Shown: positions 1 through 8,188 of the stretch, piece after piece | How the letters are laid out: every line of letters begins with the position of its first letter | How positions within the stretch are numbered: the first letter of the stretch is position 1 | Assembly: GCA_963823525.1 (NCBI GenBank) | Contig: CAWGLW010000001.1 | Location: 1-64,000 of the forward strand | From: CAWGLW01 sp963823525 | Lineage (GTDB): Bacteria; Pseudomonadota; Gammaproteobacteria; Steroidobacterales; Steroidobacteraceae | Direction: 5' to 3' | Length of the DNA stretch: 64,000 nucleotides | Notes under the pieces: model-generated | The model's database searches: none | Told to the model about the DNA's origin: nothing | Seen by the model: the letters and a program-made list of their open reading frames with translations, nothing else | Translations under genes and position numbers: made by a program

Positions 1-1328
1 GCGGCGCGCAAGCCTCCCGACAGCTGATGCAGTATCGCCAGTACGCTGCCCTTGTAGGGAACCCGGCCTTCCACGCCTTCGGGAACCAGCTTCTCGATCT
101 CGTCAGTCGTGTCCTGAAAATAACGGTCTCGCGAGCCATGCGCCTGTGCCATCGCGCCAAGCGAACCCATCCCGCGATACGACTTGTATGAGGCGCCCTG
201 GTAGAGCTCGACCTCACCGGGCGACTCTTCGGTACCGGCAAACAGGCCGCCGATCATGACGCAGTTCGCGCCGGCCACGATCACCTTGGCCACATCACCC
301 GAGAAGCGGATACCGCCGTCGGCAATCAATGGCACGCCATGCGCCGCGAGCACTTCGGCCACGTTGGCAACCGCCGTCACCTGCGGCACGCCGACACCGG
401 CGACGACGCGCGTCGTGCAGATACTGCCGGGGCCGATACCGACTTTGACCGCATCCGCTCCGGCATCCACCAGCGCCAGGGCGGCCTCGGCCGTGACGAT
501 GTTGCCCGCGATGACCTGCTGGTTCGGCCAGCGACTCTTGATCTTTTTTACCGTCTCGATGACGCCTTCGGAGTGTCCGTGGGCCGTATCAACGACGATC
601 ACATCGGCTCCGGCTTCGCGCAGCGCCGACGCACGATCCAGTGTATCTGGACTCGTACCGACCGCGGCACCGACGCGCAGTGCGCCTCGCTCGTCCTTAC
701 AGGCATTCGGAAACTGCGTGGCCTTCTGGAAATCCTTGGCGGTGATCATGCCCTTCAGGCCGAAGTCATCGTCCACCACCAGCACTTTCTCGATTCGGTG
801 CTTGTGCAGCAGCGCAAGCACGTCTTCCTTTGGCGAATCCTCGCGCACCGTGATCAGTCGCTCCTGCGGCGTCATCACCGAGGATACCGGTGCATCGAAG
901 CGCCGCTCGAAACGCAGATCACGGTGCGTCACGATGCCGACGGCCTTGCCGTCCTTGACGACCGGCACGCCCGAAATGTTCTTTGCATTGGTCAGCTCGA
1001 TCACCTCACGAATCGTCTGCTCCGGATGGACGGTGATCGGATCAATGATGATGCCGCTTTCAAACCGCTTGACACGGGTAACCTCGCGCACCTGCGTCTC
1101 GATCATCATGTTTTTATGAATGATGCCGATTCCGCCTTCCTGGGCCATCGCAATCGCAAGCCGGTGCTCTGTCACGGTATCCATGGCGGCCGAGACGATC
1201 GGCAGGTGCAGGCGGATTGTGCGCGTGAGCTGCGTGCCAAGGTCCACGGCATGGGGAACGACCCGCGAAAAAGCCGGCACGAGAAGGACGTCGTCGAAAG
1301 TCAGCGCTTCCTCGAGAATGCGAAGCAT
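1..1328 (-). CDS. guaB: IMP dehydrogenase GuaB, extra copy, C-terminus outside the window
   Basis: Oxidises IMP to XMP with NAD+, the committed step of GMP synthesis in the cytoplasm. About 442 of 489 codons are visible. The start is the ATG ending at 1328 (MLRILEEALTFDDV), the usual GuaB N-terminus. The catalytic loop (GPGSICTTR) and the paired CBS region between the two halves of the barrel are present. It differs from the right-hand copy by one amino acid (Ala for Ser in the stretch VL-A/S-AHGVP). The last 142 bp of the gene, and any guaA after it, would lie left of the window, so completeness cannot be judged. It is divergent from xseA. Confidence 0.95.
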   Translation of the reverse strand, partial: MLRILEEALTFDDVLLVPAFSRVVPHAVDLGTQLTRTIRLHLPIVSAAMDTVTEHRLAIAMAQEGGIGIIHKNMMIETQVREVTRVKRFESGIIIDPITVHPEQTIREVIELTNAKNISGVPVVKDGKAVGIVTHRDLRFERRFDAPVSSVMTPQERLITVREDSPKEDVLALLHKHRIEKVLVVDDDFGLKGMITAKDFQKATQFPNACKDERGALRVGAAVGTSPDTLDRASALREAGADVIVVDTAHGHSEGVIETVKKIKSRWPNQQVIAGNIVTAEAALALVDAGADAVKVGIGPGSICTTRVVAGVGVPQVTAVANVAEVLAAHGVPLIADGGIRFSGDVAKVIVAGANCVMIGGLFAGTEESPGEVELYQGASYKSYRGMGSLGAMAQAHGSRDRYFQDTTDEIEKLVPEGVEGRVPYKGSVLAILHQLSGGLRA

Positions 1329-1363
1329 GGGCGGGACCCTGCCGAAAAAAAGGGAAGCGGCCA

Positions 1364-1393
1364 ATTGTACTCGTTGCGCGTGACAAGGGTAAA
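1364..1393 (-). promoter_or_regulatory. Putative guaB promoter (left copy)
   Basis: On the minus strand TTTACC (1388-1393) and TACAAT (1364-1369) are separated by 18 bp, a reasonable sigma-70 pair (4/6 and 5/6 matches). This would give a leader of about 30 nt before the guaB ATG at 1328. The same pair occurs in the right copy. Confidence 0.45.
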
Positions 1394-1410
1394 CCCGCGA
1401 CGATTGTGTC

Positions 1411-1438
1411 TTGTTCCGCGGCCGGCCGGCCGTATGAT
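1411..1438 (+). promoter_or_regulatory. Putative xseA promoter, possibly near-leaderless
   Basis: TTGTTC (1411-1416) and TATGAT (1433-1438) lie 16 bp apart. A transcript from here would begin within a few bases of the xseA ATG at 1449, and no Shine-Dalgarno sequence is visible before that ATG. The -35 match is weak. The right copy has the same arrangement at 28470-28497. Confidence 0.25.
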
Positions 1439-1448
1439 CTGCGCCATC

Positions 1449-2870
1449 ATGCAGGACGCCCGGCTCGAAAAAACTGGCGAAGTGACGCCACGCCGCGACA
1501 TCTACACGGTGGCGCGCCTCAATCGAGAGGCCCGGGCGATCCTGGAACAGGGCCTCGGCACGATCTGGCTGGAGGGCGAGATATCCAATCTTTCGCGCCC
1601 CGGCTCCGGGCACTGGTATTTCTCGCTGAAGGACGTCAGCGCACAGGTCCGATGTGCGATGTTCCGCCAGCGCAACCGGCTGGTGCGTTTTGCCATCCAG
1701 GAGGGCACCCAGGTTCTGGCGCGCGCGCGCGTGAGCCTCTACGAGCCGCGCGGCGATTTTCAGATCATCATCGATCATCTCGAAGAGGCCGGCGAGGGAC
1801 TGCTGCAGCGCCGCTTTGAGCAACTGAAGCGGGAACTTGCGGCGCAGGGCTTGTTTGACCCGGCACATAAGCGCCCATTGCCCCGCCTGCCACGCCGCAT
1901 CGGGGTCATCACCTCACCCACCGGTGCCGCACTCCGCGACATTCTGCATATCCTCGCCCGCCGTTTCCCGGCGATACCGGTCCTGATCTATCCCGTCGCC
2001 GTGCAGGGTGCCGCCGCGGTGCCGGACATCGTCAAAGCGCTGGAGCTGGCAGACCAAAGGTCCGAATGCGATGTTCTGATTCTTGCCCGCGGTGGCGGCT
2101 CGATTGAAGACCTGTGGGCCTTCAACGAGGCGCCGGTGGCCCACGCGGTCTGGAACTGCCGGATCCCGCTGATCTGCGGCGTCGGCCACGAAACGGACGT
2201 TACGATCGCCGATTACGTCGCCGACGAACGGGCCCCGACGCCATCCGGGGCAGCCGAGCGTGTCGTGCCGGACCGCCGGGATTGGTTACGCGGACTCAGT
2301 ACCAGCCACGATCGGCTGCTAAGGGGCGCACGCAGGCGGCTGCTGGACCTCGCCCGGTCACTCGAACTGCAGCAGGCCCACCTGGCCAGGAACCATCCGG
2401 GCGCGCGTCTGCGGGAGTACGCGCAGCGGCTCGATGAGCTCGAGACCCGACTCGCGCTGGCCGTTCACCGGCACCTCACGCAGACGGACGCAAGGCTCCA
2501 GTCCGCGTACTCGCTGTTGCTTCGCGCCTCGCCGGTCCTGCGCGTCGCCGCACTGCGCCTGCGACTTGATTCCGCGTCGCGCGCGCTCGGCCGTGCAGTG
2601 CAGCGCGCTGTGAGCGAGGCACGCCGGCATTTCGAGGTCACGCTCAGCACGCTCAACGCCGTCAGCCCGCTGGCAACGCTCGAGCGCGGCTATGCGATCG
2701 CGACCGATGCACGCGGGCGCCTCCTTCGCGACAGCCAGCAGGCGAGCACAGGCCAGACGGTGCGCGTGCGCCTGGCGAGGGGCAGCCTCACCGCGACGGT
2801 GACGGGAATCCAGGCAGAGGTACCGGCGCCGTCACCGGCCGATGGATCCCCCACTTCGACAAAGGAATGA
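1449..2870 (+). CDS. xseA: Exodeoxyribonuclease VII large subunit XseA, extra copy
   Basis: Large subunit of the ExoVII single-strand DNA exonuclease, which works with several copies of the small XseB subunit. The 473-residue protein has the family's N-terminal OB-fold (about residues 20-115, with IWLEGEISNL and GHWYFSLKD), the central catalytic domain (RIGVITSPTGAALRD, LARGGGSIEDLWAFN, GVGHETDVTIAD) and a long helical C-terminal part. I chose the ATG at 1449; an in-frame ATG at 1434 is possible. The open frame continues upstream across antisense guaB, but that part is not coding for xseA. The protein is identical to the right-hand copy. Its stop overlaps the start of the M23 gene (ATGA). xseB is not in the window. 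Confidence 0.96.
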   Translation: MQDARLEKTGEVTPRRDIYTVARLNREARAILEQGLGTIWLEGEISNLSRPGSGHWYFSLKDVSAQVRCAMFRQRNRLVRFAIQEGTQVLARARVSLYEPRGDFQIIIDHLEEAGEGLLQRRFEQLKRELAAQGLFDPAHKRPLPRLPRRIGVITSPTGAALRDILHILARRFPAIPVLIYPVAVQGAAAVPDIVKALELADQRSECDVLILARGGGSIEDLWAFNEAPVAHAVWNCRIPLICGVGHETDVTIADYVADERAPTPSGAAERVVPDRRDWLRGLSTSHDRLLRGARRRLLDLARSLELQQAHLARNHPGARLREYAQRLDELETRLALAVHRHLTQTDARLQSAYSLLLRASPVLRVAALRLRLDSASRALGRAVQRAVSEARRHFEVTLSTLNAVSPLATLERGYAIATDARGRLLRDSQQASTGQTVRVRLARGSLTATVTGIQAEVPAPSPADGSPTSTKE

Positions 2871-2914
2871 ACGTGAACCGATTTCTGGGAGCTATAAAAG
2901 AATCAATGACATAG
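2867..2914 (+). pseudogene. Truncated start of the M23 peptidase gene
   Basis: The ATG overlapping the xseA stop begins the same protein as the intact gene at 29926 (MNVNRFL). After 7 shared codons the sequence diverges at 2889, and the frame ends at a TAG at 2912-2914 after 15 codons. This is the clearest sign that 1-2888 is the derived or broken end of the repeat and that the island starts at 2889. Confidence 0.9.
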
Positions 2915-2917
2915 CTC
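2889..2917. other. Inverted repeat exactly at the duplication/island junction
   Basis: GAGCTAT (2889-2895) and its exact reverse complement ATAGCTC (2911-2917) flank a 15-nt spacer. The left arm begins at the very first base after the repeat identity ends. It may be a recombination or element-end structure, or the LuxR operator, or chance. A 7-bp arm is short. Confidence 0.5.
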
Positions 2918-2938
2918 TTGATCATTATAAAATCGCTC

Positions 2939-5683
2939 ATGGATGCTGACACCCGCAAACTGCCGCTCATTCGAACCAAGCTCTATGCGCCGTCGGTGCC
3001 CCTCGACCACGTGCAACGCGACCGGTTGCTTGCCCTGCTGGATAAAGCACTCGATGTGCCTTTGACGCTGGTGTCCGCGCCGGCAGGCTATGGTAAGAGC
3101 GTGCTCGTTAGCAACTGGATTGGCATTCGGGAGCGTCCGGTTGCCTGGCTCTCGCTCGATGACGCCGATAGTGACCTGCGGCAATTCCTTCTTTATCTCC
3201 TGGCGGCACTCGATGCCACATTTGTTGATTCCCGCAGCGAAATCAAAGATCTGCTTACCGCGCACGATTTGGCGCCGGTGCCTGTTTTGGCCTGTCATCT
3301 GCTCAACCATCTCGATGCCATGCCTGACCCCTGTGTGATCGTGTTGGATGACTATCATCACCTCGAGCGCGGATCGGCGGTGCATGAGTTGCTGGAAATC
3401 TTGCTGCAGCACCCGCCACCGAACGCTCACCTGATCATTCTGACGCGTCGCGATCCACCGCTGTCTTTGCTGGCGCTGCGTGCCGGTACCCGCATGGTCG
3501 AAATTCGTTTGCCGGAACTGCGCTTCACTGCCGCAGAGACGGCGCAGATGCTCGTTGCAACGGCAGGCGTGACCGTCAACGAAGCTGCGAGGGCAAATCT
3601 GCAACGGGAACTCGAGGGCTGGGCCGCGGGGTTGCGGCTGGTGATGCTGGCGATTCGCAAGTCGGCTGATCCGGAAGCATTCCTGATCGGTCTTCACGGT
3701 GGGATTCCCCAGACGCAGGAATACCTGCTGAACGAGGTGCTTGCCGGCTTGTCGCCTGACAATCGCACGGTCCTGCTGAAGTCATCGATTCTGGATCGTT
3801 ATTGCGCCGATCTCATCGATGCGGTCTGCGTGGAAGATGATCAAACGGCGCCGTCGAAGCGGGTCGGCCATGTTTTTGTCAAGTTCCTCGAGCAATCGAA
3901 TCTATTTTCCTTTTCGCTCGATGCCCACGGAAAATGGTATCGCTACCATCATCTTTTCCAGGCTCTGTTGCAGCGCCAGTTGCAGCGATCGGTGGAGTCC
4001 GATGAAGTCGCCCGGTTACACCTGCGCGCCAGCGGGTGGCTCGAAACAAACGGCGATATCTCAGAGGCCGTGCAGCATGCTCTGGCTGGTGGGGACGAGG
4101 ATCTTGCCGCGGACATCGTCGAGCGGCATCGTCGGGCTGCGCTGGAAGAAGACCGGTGGATAGCCGTGCGTCGATGGCTCGATCAGTTGCCGAGCGATCT
4201 CGCGCAGCGGCGGCCGGCCCTGCTGATGACCCGGGCGTGGATTAGTTACTACGAGTTAAATCTTGCCGAGATGGCATCATGTGTCGAAAAGTTCGCAGCG
4301 ATCTTCGACGATACATCTGCCGACCCGTTGTTGTCGGCAGAGTTGAGCTTTTTCCAGGGTCTGCTGGCTTATTGGTCCGGTGACGCTGATCGGGCGCGTG
4401 ACCGCGGTGAGCAAGCGCTCGGCGTATTCCCAAAAAATCCCGGGATGATGGCCGGGGAAAGTATTGTCTACGCCGCGCTGAGCCGGCAAATGTCCGGCGA
4501 CAGCAATGCAGCGGTGAAGTTGCTGCAGGAAGAGAAAAAGGCGCCGCGCTCAAATATGGGCGATATGTATCTGACCCGGTTATTCGCGGCCGAGACCTTC
4601 TTCAATACCATTGCCGCCCGGCTCCCTGACGCTCGCAGGGCTGCCGAGAATCTCGACATTGTCGCCAGGCGGAATGACAGCGTATATGCGCAGGTCTGGG
4701 GCAACTTTCAGCTTGCGCTCAATGATTTTCGTTCGAACCGGCTGGAAGAGTCGCAGCGAACATACGCGGCGGCGGCAGTGCGCCGGAATGTGTTCGAACG
4801 CAGGGCGGCGGTCGATTGCCTGACGGGCATGGCGCTGGCCAGCGCCATGCTGCAGCGACCCGAAGATGCATTCAGTGCGCTTCGCGAGCTGGATGAGTTC
4901 AGCCAGATGTTGCGCGAAGCTGAGTTCCTTCTGGACGCCGAGTCGGGTCATGCGCGCGTCGCGTTGCTGCTGGAGGCTTCGGGCTCTGCGCTTGCATGGG
5001 CGAGGTCGGCGTCTCCGGAAGTCGATCCTCCGGGGCTGTTCGTCTGGCTTGACGACCCGTGGGTGACCCAGGCGAGAGTGTTGATCGTCGCCGGCGATGC
5101 AGCAGAACGGCAGGTCGCCCTGGAGCGTCTGGATGATCTGCGCCAGCAGCTCGGGACACTGCACAATATCTGTCAGATCATCGAGGTCGACGTTCTACGA
5201 TCCCTGGCGCTGGCGAAACTCGGGCAGATGGACGCTGCGCGCGATGCCTTGCGGGCAACGGTTGCGCTCGCGGCCCCCGGCGATGTGGCGCGCCCGTTCG
5301 TCGAGTTGGGTCAGCCAATGGCTGAGTTGTTGGCGGACCTCGATCTTGAGGGGGGCGAGAAAGCGTTCGTGCAACGTGTATTGGGATATGTCGCAGGCGT
5401 TGACGCGCCCGGAATCTCTCACAAGTCAGGGTCGCCGGCAGTGTCAGGGGTCTCGACTCCGGAGCCGAATACAGTGGGGGTCGGCGATCTGACCAATCGG
5501 GAACTGGATATTCTCGATCTGCTATCTCAACGTTTGCAGAACAAGGAGATTGCCGCCAAGCTGTTTATCTCGACGCACACGGTGAATTACCACCTCAAGC
5601 ATATCTATCAGAAGCTCGGTGTTAGCAGCCGTCGGCACGCGGTGACGAAAGCCGTCAATGCAGGCATCGTTACCGCGCAGTAG
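2939..5683 (+). CDS. Large ATP-dependent LuxR-family regulator (MalT/LAL type)
   Basis: A 914-residue signal-transducing transcription activator. The N-terminus (IRTKLYAPSVP) is typical of the MalT/AlkS group. Walker A is APAGYGKS (about residues 47-54) and Walker B is CVIVLDDYHHL. A long TPR-like middle follows, then a C-terminal LuxR helix-turn-helix (LTNRELDILDLLSQ, STHTVNYHLKHIYQKLGV). These proteins bind ATP and an inducer, multimerise and activate transcription. I chose the ATG at 2939; a TTG at 2918 would add seven residues. The gene starts only 68 bp after the xseA stop, so it may be read from the upstream copy or from a very short promoter. It is co-directional with, and the probable activator of, the island genes that follow. 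The inducer is unknown. Confidence 0.9.
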   Translation: MDADTRKLPLIRTKLYAPSVPLDHVQRDRLLALLDKALDVPLTLVSAPAGYGKSVLVSNWIGIRERPVAWLSLDDADSDLRQFLLYLLAALDATFVDSRSEIKDLLTAHDLAPVPVLACHLLNHLDAMPDPCVIVLDDYHHLERGSAVHELLEILLQHPPPNAHLIILTRRDPPLSLLALRAGTRMVEIRLPELRFTAAETAQMLVATAGVTVNEAARANLQRELEGWAAGLRLVMLAIRKSADPEAFLIGLHGGIPQTQEYLLNEVLAGLSPDNRTVLLKSSILDRYCADLIDAVCVEDDQTAPSKRVGHVFVKFLEQSNLFSFSLDAHGKWYRYHHLFQALLQRQLQRSVESDEVARLHLRASGWLETNGDISEAVQHALAGGDEDLAADIVERHRRAALEEDRWIAVRRWLDQLPSDLAQRRPALLMTRAWISYYELNLAEMASCVEKFAAIFDDTSADPLLSAELSFFQGLLAYWSGDADRARDRGEQALGVFPKNPGMMAGESIVYAALSRQMSGDSNAAVKLLQEEKKAPRSNMGDMYLTRLFAAETFFNTIAARLPDARRAAENLDIVARRNDSVYAQVWGNFQLALNDFRSNRLEESQRTYAAAAVRRNVFERRAAVDCLTGMALASAMLQRPEDAFSALRELDEFSQMLREAEFLLDAESGHARVALLLEASGSALAWARSASPEVDPPGLFVWLDDPWVTQARVLIVAGDAAERQVALERLDDLRQQLGTLHNICQIIEVDVLRSLALAKLGQMDAARDALRATVALAAPGDVARPFVELGQPMAELLADLDLEGGEKAFVQRVLGYVAGVDAPGISHKSGSPAVSGVSTPEPNTVGVGDLTNRELDILDLLSQRLQNKEIAAKLFISTHTVNYHLKHIYQKLGVSSRRHAVTKAVNAGIVTAQ

Positions 5684-5897
5684 TTCGAGCGGCATGCGCC
5701 GGGCCGACTCCTTATTTCCCCCTCGTATCCCCCCCATTTGAGGTGATTCCTGTATGCGCGGTCCGCGTCAGACTGTCGTTATCGAAAAGGTATCATGATG
5801 GACAAGAATTGCCCCGGTTCTCCGCGCTCGCCTTGAGCCGAATCTGGATCGTCGGTTCCGGTTCCGGAGTGAACAAGGATCAACGAGGAGAATTGAA
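5684..5897 (+). promoter_or_regulatory. Island promoter region with a C-tract motif
   Basis: The 214 bp between the regulator and the first barrel gene hold C5-N6-C7 (5718-5735). In the reverse direction this contains GGGGGGATACGAGG, resembling the G-rich boxes used by MalT-type activators. TATCAT (5791-5796) could be a -10 element without a good -35, as expected for an activator-dependent promoter. A strong ribosome site GAGGAG lies at 5885-5890. A G/C-run motif with the same 6-nt spacing occurs at 19148. Confidence 0.4.
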
Positions 5898-6872
5898 GTG
5901 AAGTCGCGTAAATTTCTGACCGCACTGGTCGTCGTCATCGGCTTGGGCTGGGTGTTCGTTTCGGCGCCGGCACATGCCCAGTTTCTCGGTCACAACATTC
6001 CGGGTGATTTCGGGTTGACGTCGGGCACCCAGCCGGATCCGGGAATATATTTGTCGGCGCTTTACCTTGGCTATACCGGCGACACGCTCAGGGACCGGAA
6101 CGGCAACAACCTCGGCATCAGTCCTTCGCGGGATGGCGACCTGGACGTGAACGGGTATGGTTTGGGCCTGTGGTGGGTGAGCGATTTCAAGATTTTCGGC
6201 GGCAACTACAGCTTGATGATCTGGCCCTCGTGGACCAACAACAAGATGGAGATTCCGATCCTGGGTCAGGAGGCCAAAACGAGTACCGGCTTCAGCGACC
6301 TCTATATCCAGCCCATCAATCTCGGCTGGCACACCGAGCGGGCGGACTTCACAGCGGGTCTGGGTGTATTCCTGCCGACCGGCAAGTACGATGCCACCGC
6401 CGACGACAATCTGGGCCTGGGCATGTACTCCTTCGAGGTGTTTGCCGGCACGACGGTGTACCTGGACAAAGCAAAGACATGGCAATTCGCCACCACGGCG
6501 TTCTTCGAAACCCACTCGGAGAAAGAGGATACCGATGTTCGTGTGGGCAATATCATCACCCTCGAAGGCGGCCTCGGGAAATTCTTCATGGGCGGCGCCA
6601 TCAACGTGGGTATCGCGTATTACGCCCAGTGGAAGGTGTCGAGCGACGATCTCGGTGATGTGACGATTCCGCCGGCTGTGGGTCAGTTCGTGGGCAAGAA
6701 TCGCGGCTACGGCTTCGGGCCGGAGATCACGCTACCGATTGCGAGCAAGAGCAAGCTCTACGGTTTCATCAATGCCCGGTACCTTTGGGAAACCGGGGTG
6801 CGCTCTAGCGTAGAGGGTGAAATGTTTCTTCTCACGCTGACGTTTCCCATCCCCAGTATTCCGTTGCAGTAG
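5898..6872 (+). CDS. Outer-membrane beta-barrel protein, Phenol_MetA_deg / SphA-like family
   Basis: A 324-residue exported protein starting at GTG 5898, 7 bp after GAGGAG. The signal peptide runs to about residue 28 (cleavage near APAHAQ). The mature part alternates polar and apolar residues with many aromatics and glycines. It ends in a beta-signal-like C-terminus (MFLLTLTFPIP). The pattern matches the putative meta-pathway phenol degradation barrel family, which is thought to form channels for hydrophobic or aromatic compounds. It is the first gene after the regulator, and 12 bp separate it from the next barrel gene, so the two are probably co-transcribed. The substrate is unknown. Confidence 0.75.
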   Translation: MKSRKFLTALVVVIGLGWVFVSAPAHAQFLGHNIPGDFGLTSGTQPDPGIYLSALYLGYTGDTLRDRNGNNLGISPSRDGDLDVNGYGLGLWWVSDFKIFGGNYSLMIWPSWTNNKMEIPILGQEAKTSTGFSDLYIQPINLGWHTERADFTAGLGVFLPTGKYDATADDNLGLGMYSFEVFAGTTVYLDKAKTWQFATTAFFETHSEKEDTDVRVGNIITLEGGLGKFFMGGAINVGIAYYAQWKVSSDDLGDVTIPPAVGQFVGKNRGYGFGPEITLPIASKSKLYGFINARYLWETGVRSSVEGEMFLLTLTFPIPSIPLQ

Positions 6873-6884
6873 TGAAGGCGCTGC

Positions 6885-7667
6885 ATGAAGCCCCGGCGTT
6901 TCGTGCGGCGAGCCCGCATTGGTCCGGCGCTGGCGACTGTTCTGGTTGCGGCGGGGAGCACCGCACTGCTGCCGGTTAGCGCGGCGGCCGATAGCAGCAA
7001 CACCCAGTTCTGGCTGGGCTACGACTACCGGCAGAAAATCAACGACAAAACTCGCGGATTGTGGAATCTGCGCTACGAGGAGTTGGTGGACAAGGACCAG
7101 TGGTTCGGCGACTGGCGCAAGCTCGCCGCTACCGGCGGCGTATCTTACGACCTGGCGAAGCGCGTGCGTATCGAGGGCGGCCTGGGCCTGTACCAGACCT
7201 GGAATCCGGACACCAACGATCTGTTCGAAGCGCGCGCCTGGCAGGCCGCGACGTTCGACTGGCCCGAGGTCAAGGCATTGGCGCGGTGGGTCGTTCACCA
7301 TCGCTTCATGCTCGAGGAACGGTTCAAGCACGCGACCGACTGGAATGCGTCGTTGCGGGGGCGCTATCGGCTTGCCTTTACCGTCCCGTTTAACCGTTAC
7401 ACCGTCGAACCCGGGGCGTTCTTCCTGCCGATGTCCGCGGAGTTTTTCGCCAATCAGCGCACTGACGATCAGGATCTGTTCGCGAGCAAGAGCCGGCTGA
7501 CGGTGGGTCTCGGTTACATGTTCAACAAGACGTGGACCATGGAATTGCGCTATGTCTGGCAGAAGCAGCGCGATACCGTCGGCGCCAATTTTGAGACTGA
7601 CGGCAATATCGTCGATCTGCGCATCAAGACGACGGTACGCATCCGCGACGTTCTGAAGAGTCGCTGA
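6885..7667 (+). CDS. DUF2490-type outer-membrane protein
   Basis: A 260-residue protein with an Arg-rich signal peptide ending near SAAADS. The mature part (NTQFWLGYDYRQKIN, WNLRYEELV, ELRYVWQKQ) has the beta-strand rhythm of DUF2490 barrels, which are predicted outer-membrane proteins of unknown role. GAAGG at 6874 precedes the ATG. It lies 12 bp downstream of the preceding barrel gene, suggesting a two-gene operon. Confidence 0.75.
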   Translation: MKPRRFVRRARIGPALATVLVAAGSTALLPVSAAADSSNTQFWLGYDYRQKINDKTRGLWNLRYEELVDKDQWFGDWRKLAATGGVSYDLAKRVRIEGGLGLYQTWNPDTNDLFEARAWQAATFDWPEVKALARWVVHHRFMLEERFKHATDWNASLRGRYRLAFTVPFNRYTVEPGAFFLPMSAEFFANQRTDDQDLFASKSRLTVGLGYMFNKTWTMELRYVWQKQRDTVGANFETDGNIVDLRIKTTVRIRDVLKSR

Positions 7668-7882
7668 GCCCGTTGCCTCCTTGTTAACTACTCATTTACT
7701 ACCCGTTGCGGGTGATGTCGGGCAGACAGGCAGGAGGCAGAATCTATTCATCAAGAATCAGGCCGTTGGCTTGCTGGCGGTCGGTTTGTACTGGAATTTT
7801 CAGACGCCCCCGGCTGCGGGGCGGCGGAATTTTTTGTAGATCAATTGCATCGGCCCGACGGCGGGCGGGACGGAATCGAACA

Positions 7883-8146
7883 ATGGAACAACCTGAAGGA
7901 CCCGGTCGCATCGAATTCGGCGGTCCTGCAACCTATCGCATCGTGGTCCGGGGTGCCTTGAGCACCGACTGGAGCGACCGGCTGGCGGGAATGGTGATTA
8001 CCGATACGACCGGGAACGTAGCTGCCCCGACGACGGTGCTGGAAGGACTGATTCGCGACCCGTCCGAACTCAGCGGGGTACTGGACACGTTGAGCGATCT
8101 GCACCTGTCGATTCTCAGGTTGGAGCAGGTGGAAGGACAGGCATGA
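7883..8146 (+). CDS. Small conserved-looking cytoplasmic protein of unknown function
   Basis: An 87-residue protein without signal peptide or membrane segment. I start it at ATG 7883 (MEQPEGPGRIEF). The frame is open from 7706, but that upstream part is Arg/Cys-rich and looks non-coding. The core (YRIVVRGALSTDWSDRLAGM, then SGVLDTLSDLHLSILRLEQ) resembles small proteins I have seen beside regulators and DUF1254 genes, but I cannot name the family. It ends 3 bp before an in-frame ATG of the next gene, so translation may be coupled. The 215 bp before it (7668-7882) show nothing I can assign. Confidence 0.55.
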   Translation: MEQPEGPGRIEFGGPATYRIVVRGALSTDWSDRLAGMVITDTTGNVAAPTTVLEGLIRDPSELSGVLDTLSDLHLSILRLEQVEGQA

Positions 8147-8188
8147 AACATGAGTGAAATTGTTAGCGGCTTTGGCCGGGAGAAGATC

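Larger units (their letters stand above)
1..2888. repeat. Left copy of a 2.9-kb direct repeat (guaB'-xseA-start of M23 gene)
   Basis: This stretch matches 27060-29947 at a constant offset of 27059. I found only four substitutions by eye: 279 (G here, A in the right copy), 347 (C/A), 687 (T/C) and 2288 (A/G). Three are synonymous; 347 changes Ala here to Ser in the right guaB. Identity ends abruptly after base 2888, inside codon 8 of the M23 peptidase gene. The left end of the repeat lies outside the window, so its full length is unknown. The two copies bracket the accessory island and the IS91-type element. Confidence 0.97.

Noticed and set aside
339..1448. Long + strand open frame running into xseA across guaB (repeated at 27398-28507)
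   Set aside because: It is antisense to guaB and has no resemblance to ExoVII; the real xseA N-terminus begins at 1449.
1..2888. Left guaB-xseA copy as a decaying pseudogene segment
   Set aside because: The xseA protein is unchanged and the visible guaB has a single substitution; only the M23 gene is broken.
2903..3697. 264-codon minus-strand frame opposite the LuxR gene
   Set aside because: Antisense; no signal or domain, and the + strand gene has clear Walker and HTH motifs.
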